This document shows positions 42,893 to 52,083 of a stretch of DNA of 64,000 nucleotides, piece by piece (position 1 is the stretch's first letter; each line of letters starts with the position of its first letter). The DNA lies in the NCBI RefSeq assembly GCF_000215955.2, contig NZ_AFNV02000006.1, positions 91,006 through 155,005 of the forward strand, in the 5' to 3' direction. Under the pieces are notes generated by a model, which saw only the letters and a program-made list of their open reading frames with translations, was not told where the DNA came from and ran no database searches. The stretch is from Salinisphaera shabanensis E1L3A. Lineage in GTDB: Bacteria; Pseudomonadota; Gammaproteobacteria; Nevskiales; Salinisphaeraceae. Both the position numbers and the translations under genes were made by a program.

Positions 42893-44221
42893 TCAGGCGA
42901 GGTCGGCGTAGCTCTTTCCACCGGGCAGCTTGGACAACAGCGCAGCTTCTACAAAGCGCTCGACCGGTTCGATACCGACTTTTTGTACCAGTGCGTTGGC
43001 GAAGCTGTAGGTCAGAATCGCACGCGCGCCCTCATCGGCGACGCCGCGGCTCTTGAGATAGAACACGGCGTCTTCGTCGAGCTGACCAACGGTCGAGCCG
43101 TGCGCGGCCACCACGTCGTCGGCATAGATCTCGAGCTCCGGCTTGGCGTCCACTTCGGCCTTGTCGGACAACAACAGCGCATCGCAGCTCAAGTCCGAGT
43201 CGGTTTTCTGTGCGTCCTTGCGGATCAGTATCTTGCCGTTGAAAACACCGCGACCATGCTCCGCGAGCACGCCCTTGTAGATCTCACGTGACACGCTGTG
43301 CTCGGTGTCGTGATCCACACAGGTGTGGTTGTCCATATGCTGACGGCCGGTGGGAATGTACACACCGTAGAAATGTACTTCCGCGTTCGGGTCGACGAGT
43401 CGCGTATTGGTATCCGTACGCGCCAGACGTCCGCCCAGATCAAACCCGTGGTTGAACACGCGGCTGTCGCGCGTTTGGTGCGCGAAAAAGCTCGCCGTGT
43501 GATAACCGCGGTCCGATTCCTGCTGCACGCGACAGCGGGTGAGCTGGGCGTTCTGGCCCATTACGGCTTCGGTTACGACATTGGTGAAATACGGCTTGTC
43601 GCCCAGGCCCACGTAATGTTCGATCACCGTCGCCTGGCTACTGGGATCCATCACATAGCGGTGGCGTAACTGCGACATACGCTCTTCGTGACCGCCGCTG
43701 GAAAGGGTGATCACGTGAATCGGCTTGTCTGCAGCGGCATTCGCTGCGACATGCACATAGGCGCCGTCGGTGGCGAACGCGGCGTTCATGTCCGACAAAC
43801 TACCCGGCTGGGATTCGATTGCCGACGCTTTCACGCGTGCGTCGTCGTTGTTACGCAGGTATTCGGCAAACGACTGGACCACGACGCCTTCAGGCAGGCC
43901 GTCGAGCGCCGATAGCCGCGGGCTGAAATGCCCGTCGACGATCACGATGCGATACGCCTCGAGATCGGCGGGCAGAAAAGCAGCGAGTTCCTTTTCGGAT
44001 ACGTCGCCGGCCTCGGAACTGATCTCGAAGCGGCGTTTTTCCAACGGGCGCAGACTGGTGTATTTCCAGTCTTCCTGACGCGTATCGGGGAAGCCGGTAT
44101 CGGTGAACGCCTTGAGCGCGTCCTTGCGGGCCCGCTGGTTCGCGTCGCTGCCCGGCAGGTCACGCTCAATACGGGCGTACTCGGCCAGATAATGGTCGAT
44201 AAGCGGCGCGATATTGCTCAT
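42893..44221 (-). CDS. sufD: Fe-S cluster assembly protein SufD
   Basis: Scaffold component of the SufBC2D complex, homologous to SufB. 442 aa. The C-terminal beta-helix core is recognisable from GRLARTDTNTRLVDPNAEVHFYG-type sequence (about residues 260-285), HMDNHTCVDHDT, KGVLAEHGRGVFNGKI and the closing HGSTVGQLDEDAVFYLKSRG, all typical of SufD. Its start overlaps the sufC stop by 4 nt (ATGA). The order sufB-sufC-sufD-sufS on the minus strand is the standard operon without sufA or sufE. Confidence 0.95.
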   Translation of the reverse strand: MSNIAPLIDHYLAEYARIERDLPGSDANQRARKDALKAFTDTGFPDTRQEDWKYTSLRPLEKRRFEISSEAGDVSEKELAAFLPADLEAYRIVIVDGHFSPRLSALDGLPEGVVVQSFAEYLRNNDDARVKASAIESQPGSLSDMNAAFATDGAYVHVAANAAADKPIHVITLSSGGHEERMSQLRHRYVMDPSSQATVIEHYVGLGDKPYFTNVVTEAVMGQNAQLTRCRVQQESDRGYHTASFFAHQTRDSRVFNHGFDLGGRLARTDTNTRLVDPNAEVHFYGVYIPTGRQHMDNHTCVDHDTEHSVSREIYKGVLAEHGRGVFNGKILIRKDAQKTDSDLSCDALLLSDKAEVDAKPELEIYADDVVAAHGSTVGQLDEDAVFYLKSRGVADEGARAILTYSFANALVQKVGIEPVERFVEAALLSKLPGGKSYADLA

Positions 44222-44979
44222 GACGACGCGGTCTCGCTATCGGTTTCCAGGTTCACATAGCCTTGCTCTTCGAGCGTATCCGCCAGCTCCGGGCCGCCCG
44301 AACGCACGATACGGCCATTCGCGAGCACATGAACGCGATCGGGCACCACATGCTCGAGCAACCGCTTGTAGTGCGTCACGAGGATGGTGGAATGCTCGGG
44401 CGAACGCAGACGGTTGATGCCGTCAGCCACGATCTTGAGCGCGTCGATATCGAGGCCGGAGTCGGTTTCGTCCAGGATCGCGAGGCTGGGCTCGAGCATC
44501 AGCATCTGGAAGATTTCGTTGCGCTTTTTCTCGCCGCCGGAGAAATCCTCGTTCACGCCGCGCTTGGCCATATCCATGCTCATGCCGACATGGCCGATCT
44601 TCTCGTTGACCAGCTGCATGAACGCCATGGCTTCAATCTCGGGCTCGCCGCGATACTTGCGACGCGCATTCAAGGCCGCGCGTAGCAGATACAGGTTCGA
44701 TACGCCGGGGATTTCGACGGGGTACTGAAAGCCCAGGAACACACCTTCGCAAGCGCGTTCGTCGGCGCCGAGCTCGAGCAGATCCTTACCCTTGTAGGTA
44801 ACGCTGCCGCCCGTGATGTCGTAGTCCTCGCGGCCCGCGAGAATGCTGGCCAGCGTGGATTTGCCAGAGCCGTTCGGGCCCATGATGGCATGCACTTCGC
44901 CAGCGGGGATCTCGAGATCGATGCCGCGCAGGATCGGCTTGCCCTCGACCTCGGCCTGTAGGTTCTTGATGGAAAGCAT
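44218..44979 (-). CDS. sufC: Fe-S cluster assembly ATPase SufC
   Basis: ABC-type soluble ATPase of the SufBC2D complex. From the ATG at 44979 (MLSIKNLQAEVEG) the protein is 253 aa; a longer frame adds 14 unrelated residues. Walker A is GPNGSGKSTLA (about residues 34-44), the signature region is DFSGGEKKRNEI (about 143-154) and Walker B is LAILDETDSGLDID, with the switch His in VTHYKRLL. Q-loop FLGFQYPVEIPG is also seen. It overlaps sufD and lies 85 nt after sufB. Confidence 0.97.
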   Translation of the reverse strand: MLSIKNLQAEVEGKPILRGIDLEIPAGEVHAIMGPNGSGKSTLASILAGREDYDITGGSVTYKGKDLLELGADERACEGVFLGFQYPVEIPGVSNLYLLRAALNARRKYRGEPEIEAMAFMQLVNEKIGHVGMSMDMAKRGVNEDFSGGEKKRNEIFQMLMLEPSLAILDETDSGLDIDALKIVADGINRLRSPEHSTILVTHYKRLLEHVVPDRVHVLANGRIVRSGGPELADTLEEQGYVNLETDSETASS

Positions 44980-45064
44980 AGAGTTGTTTTTACGGATTAA
45001 TAACGTGGCAGGCCCGCGCACGGGGCGCGGGCCCGATATTCATTTGCCGGGCTGTCGATTGCGA

Positions 45065-46549
45065 CTAGCCGACGGCGTTCTCGAGCGTGACGTTGAGCAG
45101 CTTCTGGGCCTCGACGGCGAACTCCATCGGCAGCTCCTTGAAAACGTCCTTGCAGAAGCCGTTGACGATGAGGTTCACGGCGTCTTCTTCCGACAGGCCG
45201 CGCTGCTGGCAATAGAACATCTGGTCTTCACCAATCTTGGAGGTGGTCGCCTCGTGTTCAAGCTTGGCGGTGGAGTTCTTGGTCTCGACATACGGGAAGG
45301 TGTGTGCCCCGCACTTGTCGCCGATCAACAGCGAATCACACTGGGTGAAGTTGCGGGCGTTGTCGGCACTGGGCAGAATTTTCACCAGCCCGCGATAGGA
45401 CTGCTCGCCGCGCGCGGCTGAAATACCTTTGGCGATGATGGTGGACTTCGTGTTCTTGCCCACGTGGATCATCTTGGTGCCGGTATCGGCCTGCTGCATG
45501 CCACGGGTCACGGCCACCGAGTAGAACTCGCCCACCGAGTTGTCGCCGGTGAGCACGCAGCTCGGGTATTTCCAGGTGATCGCCGAGCCGGTTTCCACCT
45601 GGGTCCAGGAAATCTTGGAGCGATCGCCACGACAGTCGCCACGCTTGGTGACGAAGTTGTAGATGCCGCCCTTACCGTTCTCGTCGCCCGGATACCAGTT
45701 CTGGACCGTCGAGTACTTGATCTCGGCGTCTTCTTCGGCCACCAGTTCGACTACCGCGGCGTGCAGCTGGTTCTCATCACGCTGGGGCGCGGTGCAGCCT
45801 TCGAGATAGCTCACGTGGCTGCCTTTCTCGGCAATGATCAGCGTGCGTTCGAACTGGCCCGTGTTTTCCGCATTGATACGGAAATAGGTCGACAGCTCCA
45901 TCGGGCAGCGTACGCCTTCCGGGATATAGACGAACGAACCGTCGGTAAACACCGCAGCATTCAGGCCGGCGAAGAAGTTATCGCCGCGCGGAACAACGGT
46001 GCCCAGATGCTTCTTGACCAACTCGGGGTGTTCGCGAATCGCTTCCGAGATCGAGCAGAAGATCACGCCCGCCTCGGCGAGCTTGTCCTTGAACGTCGTG
46101 GCAACCGACACGCTGTCGAATACGGCATCGACTGCGACGTTGCTCTTGGTCGGATACTGCGCGCCTTCAACGCCGGCGAGCATTTCCTGCTCGTGCAGCG
46201 GGATGCCCAGCTTCTCGTAGGTTTCGAGGAGCTTGGGATCGACTTCATCCAGGCTCTTCGGCTTGTCCTTGGCACTCTTGGGCGCGGAGTAATAGGAAAT
46301 CTTCTGGTAGTCGATTTCCGGGTAGTGCAGATGCGGCCAGGTCGGCGTGCGCATCTGTTTCCATTGATGGAATGCCTCGAGGCGCCATTCGAGCATCCAT
46401 TCCGGCTCGTCCTTCTTTGCCGAGATGAAACGAATGACATCTTCGTTAAGTCCCGGGGCGACCGTATCGGACTCGAGGTCCGTTACGAAGCCAGCCTCGT
46501 ACTCGCGCTCGGCGACAAGTGTTTCGACGTCTTCCTGATGTGCGGCCAT
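45065..46549 (-). CDS. sufB: Fe-S cluster assembly protein SufB
   Basis: Main scaffold on which the cluster is built in the SUF system. 494 aa (E. coli 495). Typical blocks: [15 protein letters not shown] (about 54-68), [66 protein letters not shown] as spaced fragments, and [18 protein letters not shown] with the conserved Cys. First gene of the suf operon; no IscR- or SufR-like regulator gene lies next to it. The 204-bp upstream region is shared with the divergent lipoprotein gene. Confidence 0.97.
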   Translation of the reverse strand: MAAHQEDVETLVAEREYEAGFVTDLESDTVAPGLNEDVIRFISAKKDEPEWMLEWRLEAFHQWKQMRTPTWPHLHYPEIDYQKISYYSAPKSAKDKPKSLDEVDPKLLETYEKLGIPLHEQEMLAGVEGAQYPTKSNVAVDAVFDSVSVATTFKDKLAEAGVIFCSISEAIREHPELVKKHLGTVVPRGDNFFAGLNAAVFTDGSFVYIPEGVRCPMELSTYFRINAENTGQFERTLIIAEKGSHVSYLEGCTAPQRDENQLHAAVVELVAEEDAEIKYSTVQNWYPGDENGKGGIYNFVTKRGDCRGDRSKISWTQVETGSAITWKYPSCVLTGDNSVGEFYSVAVTRGMQQADTGTKMIHVGKNTKSTIIAKGISAARGEQSYRGLVKILPSADNARNFTQCDSLLIGDKCGAHTFPYVETKNSTAKLEHEATTSKIGEDQMFYCQQRGLSEEDAVNLIVNGFCKDVFKELPMEFAVEAQKLLNVTLENAVG

Positions 46550-46690
46550 AGCGTTTGGATCGTTCGAAATTACGCGTTTATTGACGCAAGTATAACGTGA
46601 ATCGGCGGGCGCCCGGCGGCATCCGTACCGATGTCATTGATAGTGGGGGTCTATTGAAAACGTTCAAGGCATTGGCAGCGCCAACTTCTA

Positions 46691-46719
46691 TTGCTAACTG
46701 ACTGTATTCCCGCTTTAAT
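46691..46719 (+). promoter_or_regulatory. Candidate promoter for the small lipoprotein gene
   Basis: TTGCTA (46691-46696) and TTTAAT (46714-46719) with an ideal 17-bp spacer. The expected start lies about 27 nt before the ATG, leaving room for the AAGGGAG ribosome-binding site (46741-46747). Confidence 0.45.
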
Positions 46720-46753
46720 GACAGTTCGTTACAAATAGACAAGGGAGTTCCAC

Positions 46754-47194
46754 ATGCGGCCTATGATTCGTCTGGGGGCATTGGCACTGGCGGGCACCGC
46801 GCTGGCTGGCTGCTCGCAGATCACAATAACGTCCGACACCATCGTTGACGGCACGGCGCGCATCGCCGATGCCACGACCAATGCGGTGCAGGGCACCAGC
46901 AACGTCACTACGGATACCGCCAACGATGTGGATGCACGCACCCATGCGGCCCGGCGCGAGTTCGTGGGTTCGCAGATGGCCATGATCAAGCGCGAAGCCG
47001 CGCGTGGCGATGGCGAAAACCTCGAAACGCTGGCGTACATGATGGGCGCCGACGATACCCAGGGCTTCGAGCAGCAGGTCCAGGCCAATTATCAGGCGCT
47101 GTTTGCCTCCGATGCCGATGCCGACGAGTGGCTGACCCGTCTGTACGACGTGGTTGGCACGCCGCCGGACATGGCACTCGCGTCTGCGGGCTGA
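46754..47194 (+). CDS. Small lipoprotein (possibly DUF3015-like)
   Basis: 146 aa with a lipoprotein signal peptide ending LAGCSQ (Cys at about residue 20), so it is predicted to be lipid-anchored in the envelope. The mature part is Thr/Asp/Ala rich and then carries AARREFVGSQMAMIKREAARGDGE and a C-terminal ANYQALFASDADADEW segment. This resembles DUF3015-type proteins from memory, with low confidence; function is unknown. A good Shine-Dalgarno (AAGGGAG) precedes the ATG, and an intrinsic terminator follows, so it is monocistronic. Confidence 0.85.
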   Translation: MRPMIRLGALALAGTALAGCSQITITSDTIVDGTARIADATTNAVQGTSNVTTDTANDVDARTHAARREFVGSQMAMIKREAARGDGENLETLAYMMGADDTQGFEQQVQANYQALFASDADADEWLTRLYDVVGTPPDMALASAG

Positions 47195-47213
47195 ACCCGT
47201 AGCGACGCACTCG

Positions 47214-47244
47214 GGCCGGCACGTCACGTGCCGGCCTTTTTTTT
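47214..47244 (+). terminator. Intrinsic terminator after the lipoprotein gene
   Basis: Stem GCCGGCAC (47215-47222) and GTGCCGGC (47228-47235), extended by a G-C pair at 47214/47236, followed by eight T (47237-47244). It begins 19 nt after the stop codon. Confidence 0.95.
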
Positions 47245-47319
47245 GCGCCGGTCTGGCGTACGGAGAGTTCGCGAGCTAGGCTAATCGCCGATTTCGAATG
47301 ACTGCTGCGAGGTTGCGCG

Positions 47320-47769
47320 ATGGCGCGCACTGACGACTGGGATATCGATACGCCGTTCGTAACGCGTTTCGTCGTGGGCGAGGCGCATATCGATCGCCTC
47401 AACCACATGAATAATGCGGTCTATCTCAGCTTTCTGGAAAAGGTGGCGTGGCAACATACGGAAGCGCTGGGTATCGGCTGGCAAAGCTATGTCGATCTCG
47501 ACGCGGCCTGCGTTGTACATCGCCATGAGCTCGACTACCTCATTCCGGCGTATCTGGGCGACGAGCTCGATGTGGCCACCTGGATTGAAGAAAACGACGG
47601 TCGGCTCGCCATGTGGCGTGGGTTTCAAATGCGCCGCGTCGCCGATGGCCGTACGATATTTCGCGCTCGCACGCACTACGTCACAGTCAAGCTATCCAAC
47701 GGGCGGCCGCGGCGTATGCCGCAGATGTTTGTCGACGCGTACCGTCCTGCGGTCGCGAAAGCGCAATAG
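47320..47769 (+). CDS. Acyl-CoA thioesterase, 4HBT (YbgC-like) family
   Basis: 149-aa single hot-dog-domain protein. The family's active-site stretch is DRLNHMNNAVYLSFLEKVAWQH split as DRLNHMNNAVYL (about residues 25-36, with the Asn/Asp region that replaces the catalytic Asp of YbgC) and FLEKVAW. Residues VHRHELDYLIPAYLGDEL continue the fold. It probably hydrolyses acyl-CoA or acyl-ACP; the substrate is unknown. A SelW-like gene starts 6 nt after the stop, so they form a two-gene unit. A second paralogous hot-dog thioesterase lies at 52084. Confidence 0.88.
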   Translation: MARTDDWDIDTPFVTRFVVGEAHIDRLNHMNNAVYLSFLEKVAWQHTEALGIGWQSYVDLDAACVVHRHELDYLIPAYLGDELDVATWIEENDGRLAMWRGFQMRRVADGRTIFRARTHYVTVKLSNGRPRRMPQMFVDAYRPAVAKAQ

Positions 47770-47775
47770 CGAGCG

Positions 47776-48051
47776 ATGCCCGCGCCACGTGTCGAAATTC
47801 ACTTTTGTCCCGGCTGCCGCTGGCAGGCCCGGGCGGCTTGGATGGCCCAGGAACTACTGACCACATTCGGCGATGCACTCGGCGAAGTGGCCATCGTGCC
47901 GGCCGGATCCGGCATATTCGAAATCCATCTCGACGGCAAACTGCTGCACTCGCGCAAGCGCGACGGCGGCTTTCCCGAAACCAAACCCATCAAACAGATG
48001 ATTCGCGACCGTATCGATCCCGCGCGTGGACTGGGACATAGCGATCGTTGA
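47776..48051 (+). CDS. SelT/SelW/SelH (Rdx) family redox protein
   Basis: 91-aa thioredoxin-like protein. The N-terminal PRVEIHFCPGCRWQARAAWM has the family's CxxC in the loop after the first strand (residues 11-14); both codons are TGT/TGC, so it is a cysteine homologue and not a selenoprotein. The later GIFEIHLDGKLLHSRKRDGGFP is also typical (the strand-loop with the conserved Gly-Phe-Pro). The function is presumed redox. It overlaps no neighbour but follows the thioesterase closely. Confidence 0.87.
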   Translation: MPAPRVEIHFCPGCRWQARAAWMAQELLTTFGDALGEVAIVPAGSGIFEIHLDGKLLHSRKRDGGFPETKPIKQMIRDRIDPARGLGHSDR

Positions 48052-48175
48052 GTTCTTTACCGATGCGCGTGTTCGTGAAGCAGTCAGGCGGGCATGAGGC
48101 GCAAGCACAACCGCGGCCGATTCGGTTTTCACTGAGCGCGCCGTACCGTATCGGCAGGGCAACAAGGGGGCGACG

Positions 48176-48598
48176 TCATCGATCGAGCCAGACAAGCTCA
48201 ATCGAGTCTGCTGCCGCGATCTGCACAAGAGCGGCCTGATCGAGTCGACGCCCCATAGCGCGGATTTCGCCTTCCTCGATGCCGGCGACCAGTACGCCCG
48301 GTTCGTCCGGCCAGCCACCGTTCGGTGCTTCATTGACTGTTTCAAGCCAAGCGGCGGCGCGGCGTTGCGCCCATGCGCGTAGTAGCGCGTCGCGGGCCTG
48401 GTTGCATGCGGCGTCGATTTGTTCGGCCTTGGGATTGTAGGCGGTGATCAACCAGCCGCACTGCGTGAACGCACGGTGTGCCAGCCAGTCCGACAGCGGT
48501 TCAGGGCAGGGCGCGCCGATATGCAAAACGTGGCTTTCGTTGTCGAGAAAGACCCGATAGTCGGTCGCTTCGAACGCGCCGCGCAGGTCGTCGGACAT
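48176..48598 (-). CDS. DUF3293-like protein
   Basis: 140-aa protein of unknown function, resembling DUF3293: ATDYRVFLDNES (about residues 11-22), HIGAPCPEPLSDWL and the GWLITAYNPKAEQID block (about 48-62), where family members have an AFITAWNP-like motif, and a closing VAGIEEGEIRAMGRRLDQAALVQ. The family assignment is from memory of this motif pattern. The start at 48598 directly follows the T-tract of a strong terminator, leaving no visible Shine-Dalgarno; see findings. Confidence 0.75.
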   Translation of the reverse strand: MSDDLRGAFEATDYRVFLDNESHVLHIGAPCPEPLSDWLAHRAFTQCGWLITAYNPKAEQIDAACNQARDALLRAWAQRRAAAWLETVNEAPNGGWPDEPGVLVAGIEEGEIRAMGRRLDQAALVQIAAADSIELVWLDR

Positions 48599-48630
48599 AA
48601 AAAAGGCCCGGGTGAGAACACCCGGGCCTT
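48599..48630 (-). terminator. Intrinsic terminator after fadE, abutting the next gene's start
   Basis: Perfect 12-bp stem AAGGCCCGGGTG (48603-48614) with CACCCGGGCCTT (48619-48630) and an AGAA loop on the plus strand. Read on the minus strand the stem is followed by a run of T (48604-48599) and then directly by the ATG of the DUF3293-like gene at 48598. It lies 27 nt after the fadE stop. Confidence 0.9.
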
Positions 48631-48657
48631 GTACCGCAGAAGCGGTGCGCGTGTCAG

Positions 48658-51123
48658 CTAGGCTACGCGCGATTCCAGGCGCTTGTCCTCGTGCTGATGG
48701 TTCACCGGATCCCGCAGGTAATCCTTGGTGAAGGCATCGGTGAGGATGGCGTCGTAGCGCAGATCGTCGTATTCCTTGACCTGCTTGGCTTCGGCGTCGG
48801 TCAGTACACCGTTGTCGACGGCAGACTTGAGCTGCGCGTCCACCGTGAAGCCGTCGGCTTCGCCCTTGGCCACGGCCTTGGCGAACTTGTCGTAGATGGG
48901 TTCGACTTCCACGAGCTTGTTGAAGGCGTGCTCCATACGACCGGTAGCGCTGTCGGCGCTGGTGCCCAGGTAGATGTTGGCGGTCATACGATCGCGGAAC
49001 GCCGACGGCTCCAGAATCGCGTTGCCCAGGGCATTGATGAGCTTGTCGCTCGCGCCCTTGTGACGACGACCCGTCGGGAACACGAGCACCCGCATGGCAC
49101 CGCCGACGAACTTGTTCGGGAAGTTCCGGAAGAACCCGTCGAAGGCTTCTTCGATCTTGTGCAGGCTCTCGTCCATTACATACTGCAGATGGGCGATATC
49201 TTCCGGCTCTTCCTTGCCTTCGTCGTAGAAGTACTTGAGCGTGGCCGAACCGAAGTACAGCTCGGAGAGCACGTCACCCAGACGCGCCGAGAGCAGTTCC
49301 TTCTTCTTCAGCTCGCCGCCGAGCATGCCCATGGTGATGTCCGAACAGATCGCCAGCGCCGAGGAGAAGCGCTCGAGCTTGCGATAGTAGGGCGCGGCCA
49401 CGCCGTCCACCGGGGCTTTCGCCGTGATGGAGCCGGACAGGCCGAAGGTCAGCGTACGCGCGGCACGGTTGACCGAATGGCCGACATGCGACCACAGCAG
49501 GTGATCGAACTCGTCCAGATCGTCCTTGCGTGCGGCTTCCATTTCCGGAAAGACGAACGGATGGCAGCGGATCGCGCCCTGGCCGAAGATCATCAGGCTA
49601 CGGGTGAGAATGTTCGCACCCTCGACCGTGATCGCGATGGGTACCGACTGGTAGGAGCCGAACAGATAGTTGCGCGGACCCTGCTGGATACCACGACCGC
49701 CGTGGACGTCCATGGAGTCGTTGACGATCTGACGCATCCATTCGGTCATGTGGTACTTGGCCATGGCCGTGACCACCGACGGGGTGCACTGATCCACGCC
49801 GGAGGCGGTGAAGATACGCGCGGCTTCCATCTTGTAGTTCAGGCCGCCGATACGCGCCGTCGCTTCCTGGACGCCTTCGAACTTGCCGACCGGGACCTTG
49901 AACTGACGACGGATGCGAGCGAAGGCACCGGTCATGCGATACGCGGTCTTCGACGCGGCCGATGACAGCGCCGGCAGCGAGATCCCGCGACCGGCCGACA
50001 GGCACTCGACCAGCATGCGCCAGCCGCCGCCGGCCTTCTCCTGGCCGCCGATAATGGCGTCCAGCGGCACGAACACGTCCTTGCCGTAGATCGGGCCGTT
50101 CATGAACGCGCCGGGGGCATGACGCGTGCCGATTTCCACGCCGGGCTCGTCGGCCGAGATCAGCGCACAGGTAATGCCGTATTCGGTCTTATTCTCGTCG
50201 CCGAGCAGACCTTCCGGGTCATACAGCTTGAAGGCCAGACCGATGACGGTGGCGACCGGCGCGAGGGTGATCCAACGCTTGGAGAAGGTGAGCTTCATGC
50301 CCAGCACTTCTTCGCCGTTGTACTGGCCCTTGCAGACAATGCCGGTATCCGGCAGCGCGCCGGCGTCGGAGCCGACTTCCGGGCCGGTCAGGCCAAAGCA
50401 GGGGATTTCGCTGCCATCGGCCAGGCCGGGCAGCCATTTCTGCTGCTGTTCCTTGGTGCCGTAATGCACGAGCAGTTCGCCCGGGCCGAGCGAGTTCGGC
50501 ACCATCACGGTGACCGCCGTGGTCAGCGAGCGCGAAGCAATCTTGGCGACGACCGTGGACTGCGCCACCGCTGAGAAACCGAGACCGCCATGCTCCTTCG
50601 GAATGAGCATCGCGAAGAATTTGTTGTCGCGGATGTACTTCCAGCCCTCTTCAGGGATGTCCTTGAGTTCGGACATGATTTCCCATTCGTCGAGCATTTC
50701 GCACAGCGTTTCGGTTTCGTTGTCCAGAAACGACTGTTCTTCTGCGGTCAGCTGGGTACGCTTGAAGTCCAGCAGGTACTGCCAGTCGGGCTTGCCGCGA
50801 AACATCTCGGCTTCCCACCAGGTGCTGCCGGCTTCCAGCGCTTCGCGCTCGGTATCCGACATCGGCGGTAGCACGGCCTTGAAGCCTTTGAAGACCGGCG
50901 CGGTGACGATCTTCTTGCGCAGGCTTTTCGTATTGAAGATAGCCAGAATCGGCACGAAGATCACTGCCGCAACAATGATGCCGGGCCATCCGATAGCGCC
51001 AACCGCGGCCAGCGCCACGAAATAAACCACGACCGCTGCACTCCAGACCGCCAGGGATGCGCCGACATACGCCAGCGTCCAGACGGCCGCAATCGCGACC
51101 AGTATCGATATTAAAGCTGTCAT
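48658..51123 (-). CDS. fadE: Acyl-CoA dehydrogenase FadE
   Basis: Large membrane-associated acyl-CoA dehydrogenase for the first step of fatty acid beta-oxidation. The ATG at 51123 follows a GGGAGG Shine-Dalgarno and gives 821 aa (E. coli FadE 814). The N-terminus has two hydrophobic stretches (about residues 1-65). Core blocks: FFAMLIPKEHGGLGFSAVAQ, CFGLTGPEVGSDAGALPDTG, KRWITLAPVATVIGLAFKLYDP and the VVGGQEKAGGGWRM-type region (IIGGQEKAGGGWRM). MDVHGGRGIQQGPRNYL near the C-terminal part of the dehydrogenase domain is conserved. A TetR gene lies just upstream. Confidence 0.95.
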   Translation of the reverse strand: MTALISILVAIAAVWTLAYVGASLAVWSAAVVVYFVALAAVGAIGWPGIIVAAVIFVPILAIFNTKSLRKKIVTAPVFKGFKAVLPPMSDTEREALEAGSTWWEAEMFRGKPDWQYLLDFKRTQLTAEEQSFLDNETETLCEMLDEWEIMSELKDIPEEGWKYIRDNKFFAMLIPKEHGGLGFSAVAQSTVVAKIASRSLTTAVTVMVPNSLGPGELLVHYGTKEQQQKWLPGLADGSEIPCFGLTGPEVGSDAGALPDTGIVCKGQYNGEEVLGMKLTFSKRWITLAPVATVIGLAFKLYDPEGLLGDENKTEYGITCALISADEPGVEIGTRHAPGAFMNGPIYGKDVFVPLDAIIGGQEKAGGGWRMLVECLSAGRGISLPALSSAASKTAYRMTGAFARIRRQFKVPVGKFEGVQEATARIGGLNYKMEAARIFTASGVDQCTPSVVTAMAKYHMTEWMRQIVNDSMDVHGGRGIQQGPRNYLFGSYQSVPIAITVEGANILTRSLMIFGQGAIRCHPFVFPEMEAARKDDLDEFDHLLWSHVGHSVNRAARTLTFGLSGSITAKAPVDGVAAPYYRKLERFSSALAICSDITMGMLGGELKKKELLSARLGDVLSELYFGSATLKYFYDEGKEEPEDIAHLQYVMDESLHKIEEAFDGFFRNFPNKFVGGAMRVLVFPTGRRHKGASDKLINALGNAILEPSAFRDRMTANIYLGTSADSATGRMEHAFNKLVEVEPIYDKFAKAVAKGEADGFTVDAQLKSAVDNGVLTDAEAKQVKEYDDLRYDAILTDAFTKDYLRDPVNHQHEDKRLESRVA

Positions 51124-51136
51124 CACAACCTCCCGT

Positions 51137-51802
51137 TTAAAATCCGTGGCCGCCGCTGCGGGCGGGCCATTCCGGCACATCCGGTGCCGGCGTGTTGTTG
51201 GCGGCGTCCAGCTCTGATGGCATCAGACTCACCATCAAGAACCGCACGTATTCGGCGAACGCCGGCTCGTCGGCGTTCGGCCATTCCTCCGGCAGATCAC
51301 GCCGGATCTGCAGCGAGCCGAGGAACACCGAAAACGTCATCAGCGCCCAACGACGCGCGTTGTCGGCCGACAGGCCCAGCGCGGCGTAGCTGTCGATAAT
51401 GAAATCCAGCCGGCGCTTGGAAACCCGCTCGACGTAGTCGCGTACGAACGCCGGCTTGGTCGCGCTGGAGAGCGCGCTGTAGATCCGGCTGGCCTTCTTC
51501 GATGTGTTCACTTCCGTAATCAGCCGCTTCACCCGCGCACGCGGATCGGTTTCCTGTTGTACGCGATCGAGTACTTCGTCGGTTTCACGCGCTTCCCAGC
51601 GCTGAAGTGCGGCCACCAGCAAGGCTTCCCGATTGGGGAAGTGCCAGTAGAAGCTGCCCTTGGTTACACCGAGTTCGCGCGCGATCGGTTCGACCGCCAC
51701 GCCTTCCACGCCTCGACGGCCGATGGCGTCGAGCGCGGCTTCCGCCCAATCGTTGGCGCTGAGCATCACTTTCTGCGATTTGGTCATGCGGCGCTGCATC
51801 AT
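51137..51802 (-). CDS. TetR-family transcriptional regulator
   Basis: 221 aa from the ATG at 51802 (MMQRRMTKSQKV). The helix-turn-helix is AALDAIGRRGVEGVAVEPIARELGVTKGSFYWHFPNREALL, seen as IARELGVTKGSFYWHF (about residues 41-56). It ends 13 nt before the fadE start, on the same strand, so it is probably an autoregulated repressor of fadE or fatty acid degradation, comparable in logic to PsrA/FadR. The start is uncertain; 51787 (MTKSQKV) is an alternative, and 51844 is ruled out because that codon lies within the -35 TTGACA. Confidence 0.87.
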   Translation of the reverse strand: MMQRRMTKSQKVMLSANDWAEAALDAIGRRGVEGVAVEPIARELGVTKGSFYWHFPNREALLVAALQRWEARETDEVLDRVQQETDPRARVKRLITEVNTSKKASRIYSALSSATKPAFVRDYVERVSKRRLDFIIDSYAALGLSADNARRWALMTFSVFLGSLQIRRDLPEEWPNADEPAFAEYVRFLMVSLMPSELDAANNTPAPDVPEWPARSGGHGF

Positions 51803-51813
51803 AAGACTTCCGT

Positions 51814-51844
51814 ATAATGTTGCGGATATGCCGCGGCGTGTCAA
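51814..51844 (-). promoter_or_regulatory. Candidate promoter/operator of the TetR-fadE unit
   Basis: On the minus strand a perfect TTGACA (51844-51839) is followed after 19 bp by CATTAT (51819-51814). An imperfect palindrome overlaps the -10 (CCGTATAATGTTGCGG, plus strand 51811-51826) and could be the TetR operator. The -35 is clear; the rest is suggestive. Confidence 0.4.
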
Positions 51845-52083
51845 TACGCCAGCGTATGGAAAAGAGATTCACGGTCCGGCCGATAGATCGAATGGCCGCA
51901 CACAAGCGATAGTTGTCGGGGCTGCATGTGCTGGGCGACGATAGCTCGCCAGCGACACGGGGCACGCGAGCGGCCGCGCTGTCGTACGGCGCGGCAGACA
52001 TCCGGTTGCGTCGTTCGTGTTGTGGCCGTTGGCGTGTGTACGCACGCCATACTCGGCCAAGTTAAAGCCTTTCGGGAGCCTGC

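Noticed and set aside
46600..46660. IscR-type regulatory motif upstream of sufB (ATAGACCCCCACTAT and following bases on the minus strand)
   Set aside because: It resembles the start of an IscR type-2 half-site, but the second half is misplaced relative to the known consensus, so it cannot be called by eye.
47776..48051. Selenoprotein gene with in-frame TGA
   Set aside because: The CxxC codons of the SelW-like protein are TGT and TGC; no in-frame TGA or SECIS-like element is present.
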